This document shows positions 58,641-64,000 of a stretch of 64,000 nucleotides of DNA, piece by piece. The stretch spans positions 1,159,329 through 1,223,328 of the forward strand of contig WBMV01008568.1 of NCBI GenBank assembly GCA_013396655.1, written 5' to 3'. Within the stretch, counting starts at the first letter, position 1; every line of letters begins with the position of its first letter. Source of the DNA: Campylorhamphus procurvoides (lineage: Eukaryota; Chordata; Aves; Passeriformes; Dendrocolaptidae). A model generated the notes under the pieces. That model was not told the origin of the DNA. It ran no database searches and was given only the letters and a program-made list of their open reading frames with translations. A program made the position numbers and the translations under genes.

Positions 58641-61600
58641 ACTTACAATGAGAGAAAAATACTCTTAAGGCAACAGCTGCCATTTTCTTGTCTGCATTTG
58701 TTTCCTAGGCTGTTTTGCCTCTTCTTTAATTTTTTAAAAATTATTATTATTCGATTTTAGGTTGCCACTCAGAACCCATCTGTGAAAGGTTACATCCCTT
58801 GAATAATAATACAGTGTAGTGCTCCCTGAGCTGTGTAGGAAGTCCCTGTTATGGGTGAAGGCGAGGAAGAGCACAGAAACAGAAAAAGGTGGTAGCAGTC
58901 GTTTCAGGAGAGTGAAGGCAGAAGCAGCAAATCTATATGTCTAAATTGGAGACTTAATGACAGAAATAACGCCTTTCCTGAGTCCAGCAGAAGAAAAATC
59001 CCTCCCCAGTCGGAAGCTGCACAGTCCATTGCTTTGTTCCTACTGGTAATAAATAAATAAAAGTGACTTTTCAGTGAGCTCCAGTGCAACCTTCTATGCT
59101 GCAGTCAGTGGTTTGTTTTCCTTATTTCTATCACATCATTCTCCCACTGTAGTTATGCTCTAAACGACTTACAAGCTTCAAAGCGGTGCTTAGAATACAT
59201 TTTCAAAAGCATTATCCTTTCACATAATTTATTTGTAATACAAGAGTTTTCATAACAGGTCCTGTCACCTTATTATGTCAACCTCAATAAATGATTTGTT
59301 TGAACAGCTCCTCACACCAACTCGATCAGTCTTCTGAAGTTTTGCTGTTCCCTTTATCCTCCCCTCCTTGTTCCTTTTCCCTGTTTAACCAGTGCATTAA
59401 TGGGGAGGCTGAAGCTCAGATAAGGGGTCTCTCTTCATCGAAGTCCTTGGCACAGACCAAACTAATAGTGGGATATCCTTCCTACACGCAGCAGTTTGAA
59501 TACCTGTCTTCCAGTAACAGAAATCTCTTCAGTTGCTTCTTTCTTGGACTCTGGAACTGCTTCCCTTAAAAGCTGTTGCTTCTCAGCTGTTGTAGATGCT
59601 GCCAGGCAAAAGCCATGGAGGTACAGACAGGGCCCTTGCACGTTACCCCCCTCCCATTACCCGGGCAGCCTCCCATCCCTCCTAGGGTTCACCAGCCTGC
59701 AGAGCCAGAGTGAGATTTCCTGCTGCCTTCAGATGGTGCCAAAAGTTTATGCCTTAATACCCACAGCACTTCTGAGGAAGCATTTCTGAGTTGGCCTCAT
59801 TGTTCTGTGGAAATAGCAGCGAAGACTCAGTGACTTTTGAGGTTTTCTAAGCTGCCTCCATCTGAGTGGCCTGGAGAGAGAAGGTGCACTAGCAACAAGT
59901 GTGCTGTAATATTTCTTCCAGGAACATCCCTAGTGAGTGCATCTTTGTGAGGAAGGTTAAACCCAAGGAAGGGCACGTGTGCTTCTCCTTACCCAGGTTT
60001 AAAGCCCAGCTGGACACCAGTCTCTCCTACTCTTGTGCCAGGCACAAGCCACATTGCCCACAAACCGGGTGGTATGCAGGTGTTCCCCAGGGGCTGCCAT
60101 CTGCCCTAAATGAGAGAACAACCTCAGATTTCTTTTGAAACCAAATCTACAGGTGTATCTTGATGTTACAGAAGACAGAAAGCTCCAGAATATGTAAAAT
60201 ATCATAGATCCAAACAACTTTCTATTTGCAGTCGCTTGATTTTGGAGACAAGACTGACTCAGGACTTTCTGTGCTTGACTTGGCAAAGCCCACCAGCTTT
60301 CACCAGCCTCAGCCTCTGAAGATTTGCCTGCTTCACTCCAGACATGTATTCCTGCAATTATAGGGGGGGACTCATTATTTTTTTTTCTACATGGAAAAAT
60401 ATTTGCCTTTTGTACAGTTCAATGGCATCTAAAGAAACAGTTGCTGTCTTTTTGTGTCATCTTGAAATACAGGTTGATTCTGCACAGAGCACTGCACACA
60501 GCATTCAATGTTTGCACTGTCTATTTAGCTTCATCCAGACTCCATGGCCTTGAAAAAATGTGCTACATCACAGGATAAACTGACTGTGGATAAATAAGAC
60601 TAATTCTAGTTACTGGATTGAACATATTATGTTTACAAGTAGTTGTTTGTTTATTTTCATTTCTTGTCATATTCTGTTCCATTTAAACTTGATATCCTAT
60701 TTTTTAACAGAACAGGTGCCACAACTTTAATGACTGAAACACGGTATCTCATTATGCTTAAAAGCAAAATCAACAAAAAAGTTTGAAGCTTATTGTCAAT
60801 TTTCATGAGAGAACTTGCAGACAGAACAGGAAAATGCTGGCAGGTTCAGGAACCTGATGAGGAATACAGAGAAATGTTAAATAAATTATTACTTATGCAT
60901 TATTAAAAATAAGTCACACTTCCATAGCTCCTCTCAGATAATGAACTCGAAGTCATTTATAATTAATTTCACAACTCCATGTAGGTGACGGAACTATGTC
61001 ATGTTGTTTTCATGAGCAAACAGTTAGGACATTGATATGTGAAGTGTTTAAAGTGGTGTAGACCCCTCTTGAACAGCATCAGAGAGTTTTCCCCAAAAGG
61101 CAGTCCCCCAGGCAAGTGAGATGGGCAGGCATCCAGGTTGCTTTTCCAGGCTTTAGCTTCTGGAGCTGGGACCAAATGTCTGTCCTGGATTTGGCTGGAG
61201 TCTGGCCCAATGGGATCTTCAGATTTGCTTACTGAGGTACTGACCCAGCACCCCTAAGTCCATGGGAATCAGGCTGTTCAACTCATCATCCCAAAACTTG
61301 GAGTTGCCAAAAAGACACCTCATAGAGCAACGCTGTGACAGGATGCTGAAAGCTCCTGTCACTGTTGTTGAAACCTGAAAAATCATAATGCTGCACTGCA
61401 GAGGCAAAAAAAGGTCATAACAGACAAATGTTGATTTAACTCATGGATGGGGAAGCTGCAACTGCTGAGACTGGAAGCTGTCGTGCCACGTGCTGATGGG
61501 AGGCAGAAGGGCTGAACTTGTCTGATCTGCTGACATGCAGCAAGGAAAGCATTCAGCTGCTGCTGAACCCAATGGAAAATTAAAATCCTACCCCAAATGA

Positions 61601-62761
61601 TTTTCTGACTTGGTATATTCCCAGAAAATGCAATGATATTTACTGGCATACTGACAATAACATGAATGCTACACATAACACAATCAAGTATTCTATCAGA
61701 GCTGAAGTCAATTGTGCAGCCCAGATTACTTCCACTTTTGTAGACTGCAGAGTTGTGGGAAGCTGTATTTTCGGAAGCATAATGGGTAGAGAATCTGAGC
61801 ACTGTGAAAGCAGGAGAATGTGACTTGCCCTCCTTTCCCCTGCACTGCTTGGGTTTGCAGATATTTTCTTTTCCCAGTCTTCAGCTTTGTTTTATTTCTC
61901 GTGGGCAACTGAATCAAGTTGCATTGTACCTGTGGTATCCTGTGACTGTGTTCCTTATTGGGCAATGGCAATGCTTCTGTGAAACAACACATCTAAACCT
62001 TTCCTTACAACACTGTCCTTGCACAGATGAAGGTATTCTGTGGTCTGTACCTTCTGCACCTGCTCACTCTGTCACACAGGGAGCAGCAATGAGATCCTGA
62101 AGGCAGAAAATGCTATTTTTGGTACTGAACTTGAAGTGTGAACTTCTTTCCCTTCTCCTAAAATTTTTTTTTATTGTCAGATCATGTTTGAAAGAGGTAA
62201 TGCATTTCTGCATTAAAAACACTTGCCCCAAAAGTGGTGGGCTCTCTTGATAAAGAGGCAGGTAGGAATAACCTGTTCCATTTTAAATATCTGAGAAAAA
62301 GGATCCTGACAAATTATGTTGCTTCCTTCTCATTTTGCTGCTATTTAAGCTGTTCCAGAGGCTTGTTGTGAAAATATTGGGCACGATATACACAGAAGTT
62401 GTCCCAGCATTGGTCTATGGGGTCCCAGGGAGTGTCAGGGAAGAGGATTACCATGAGCACCTCCCTTCTGGAGCCAGCAGGCTTCCTCCAGGAACTGAGA
62501 TCCAGATGGTGACAACAGGTGATTTGCTATTCAGATCGCACTAAAAAAAAATGTCAGGACTCCAGCTGCTGATGAATGAACTCCGGTTCTCACAAGGGTT
62601 TTTGTATTTTCTGACTGCATGTTTTAGCTGTACTGAAAATACATTTTCCTTCCTCAAAGCACCATCCTTTTCACAGAAATATTTTGTTAGCCCTTGCCCT
62701 GTAGCCTTCTACTGACTTAGTGTTAAATATGCTACAAAAACTGCCCATAAAACAGATTATA
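58641..62761. other. Non-coding sequence, no gene assigned
   Basis: AT-rich unique sequence with no recognisable element. Open frames at plus 59291-59789, minus 59999-60286 and minus 61383-61802 (139 codons) show no known domain and are of chance length. Confidence 0.6.
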
Positions 62762-64000
62762 TGAATCGCAAAATGATCAAGGTTGGAAGAGACCTTCAAG
62801 GTCATCGAGTCCAACTGTCAATCCAACATGACTATACTCACTCCTAAACCATACACCTTAAATGCCACATCCAGAGGCATCTTGAACACTTCCAGACATG
62901 GTGACCCCGCCACCTCCTTGGGCAATATATTCCAACGCTTAACCACTTTCAGCAACAACATTTTCTTAAATATCTAATCTGAACCTCCTCGTTTGTAATT
63001 TAAGGCCATCTCCTCTTGTCCTTTCACTTGAAACATGGCAGAAGAAACCAGCCTCCATCTCACTACAAGCTCCTTTCAGGTGATTGTAGAGAGCGATGAG
63101 GTCCACCCTGGGCCTCCTTTTCTCCAGACTAAATGCCCTCAGTTTCTCATAAGGAACTAAGCCACTGCTCCTAAGACTTGTGCTCCAGACCCTTCATCAG
63201 CTTTGTCGCCCTTCTCTGGACATGCTTCAGCACCTCAATGTCTTTCTTGTAGTGAAGGGCCCAGAACTGCATACAGCACTCAAGGTATGGCCTCACCAGT
63301 GCCAGTACACAGGGATCATCATTGCCCTCATCCTGCTTGCCACATTATTTCTGACCCAGGCCAAGATACGATTGGCCTTCTTGGCCACCTGGGTACACTG
63401 CTGGTTCATATCCAGCTGTCTGTGAATCTGAAACCCTAAGTCCCTTTCTGCTGAGTAGCTCTCAAGCCACTCTTCTGCAAGCCTGTAGAATGGCATGGGC
63501 TTGTTGTGGCCCAAGTGAAGGACCCAGCATTTTGCCTTATTGAACCTCATCAGCTTCCTCAGCTCATCAATCCAGCTTGTCCAGATCCCTCTGTAAAGCC
63601 TTCCTACCCTCCAGCAGAACAACACTCCCAACCAACTTGGTGTCATCTGCAAGCTGATTGAGGGTGCACTCCATCCCCTTGTCCAAGTCATCAACAAAGA
63701 TGTTAGAAACAGCACTGGCCCCAATACTGAGCCCTGGAAAACATCACTTGTGACCTGCCACCAACTGGATTTAACTCCATTCATCACCACACTTTGGGCT
63801 CAGGCATCCAGCCAGTGTTCCACCCAGTGATGGGTGCACTCATCCATGCCATGGACTGTCATTTTCTCTAGTAGAATGCTGTGGGAAACAGTGTCAAAGG
63901 TTTTACTGAAGTCCAGGTAGACAATATGCCAAACCATTCCCTCATCTACTCAGTGGGTCACCTTTTCACTGGAGATCAGGTTGGACAGGCAGGAAACCCT
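62762..64000 (-). mobile_element. CR1 LINE, minus strand, running off the right edge
   Basis: This is the longest CR1 copy in the window, at least 1.24 kb. Its 3' end lies at 62762 with a degenerate tail (GAATCGCAAAATGATC), followed by the TTGGAAGAGACCTTCAAGG segment. The 3' UTR and the C-terminal half of ORF2 follow in the reverse direction. The element is still in the reverse transcriptase region at the window edge, so its 5' limit is unseen. GC content is higher than in the surrounding DNA. Confidence 0.96.
63293..63790 (-). pseudogene. CR1 ORF2 reverse transcriptase fragment, frameshifted
   Basis: CR1 ORF2 encodes an endonuclease/reverse transcriptase that copies the element RNA at the target site. 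This 165-codon frame retains the RT signatures [10 protein letters not shown] near its start and, later, LMRFNKAKCWVLHLGHNKPM, SAERDLGFQI and QQCTQVAKKANRILA. The catalytic box is out of frame: Leu-Ala-Asp-Asp-Thr-Lys-Leu is encoded by the minus strand around 63642-63650 in a neighbouring frame. The open frame therefore needs at least two compensating indels to be read as RT. The copy is dead. Its ATG has no significance as a true start. Confidence 0.9.

Noticed and set aside
1..64000. CRISPR array, operon, prophage or defence-type gene cluster
   Set aside because: No regularly spaced repeats with unique spacers, no tightly packed genes and no ribosome-binding-site pattern. CR1 and LTR content indicate vertebrate (avian) DNA.

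Overview
The window looks like gene-poor bird chromosomal DNA. The evidence is eight fragments of CR1 LINE retrotransposons, whose 3' ends carry the avian octamer tail (ATTCTATG/ATTCTGTG type), plus a 3' LTR remnant of a type common in bird genomes. Most of the sequence is AT-rich and unique. I cannot name the species or the chromosome.

The only complete gene I can defend is a Pol III gene, a nuclear tRNA-Thr (anticodon TGT) at 6058-6130. It has a full cloverleaf, internal A and B boxes and a T5 terminator. It lies in a CpG-rich block of about 3 kb (roughly 5.27-8.34 kb) that also holds short GC-rich tandem repeats, a strong CTCF-like motif 50 bp upstream of the tRNA and two weaker CTCF-like motifs at the edges. 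This block is the most likely regulatory centre of the window: an unassigned Pol II promoter, a chromatin boundary, or both. No open reading frame in it resembles a known protein.

The layout is as follows. 1-5.26 kb is AT-rich and unassigned. 5.27-8.34 kb holds the CpG islands and the tRNA. 8.8-22.9 kb is AT-rich with two minus-strand CR1 copies and a ~150-bp repeat pair, one copy of which is split by a CR1. 23-26.2 kb has two CR1 fragments and a GAGACA microsatellite. 26-37 kb is unassigned. 37.3-38.3 kb has two neighbouring minus-strand CR1 copies. 38.3-48.5 kb is unassigned. 48.5-48.9 kb is a 5'-truncated LTR. 53.1-53.5 kb is a plus-strand CR1. 58.28-58.64 kb is a small CpG-enriched patch. 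62.76-64.0 kb is a minus-strand CR1 with decayed reverse transcriptase that runs off the right edge.

No protein-coding exon could be assigned with confidence. The other open frames are short, overlap each other on both strands, lack recognisable domains, and have lengths expected by chance in 64 kb of six-frame sequence. I found no CRISPR array, operon, phage or novel multi-gene system. The observations most worth a second look are the tRNA/CTCF arrangement, the CR1-split repeat pair, and a perfect 25-nt palindrome at 57.1 kb.
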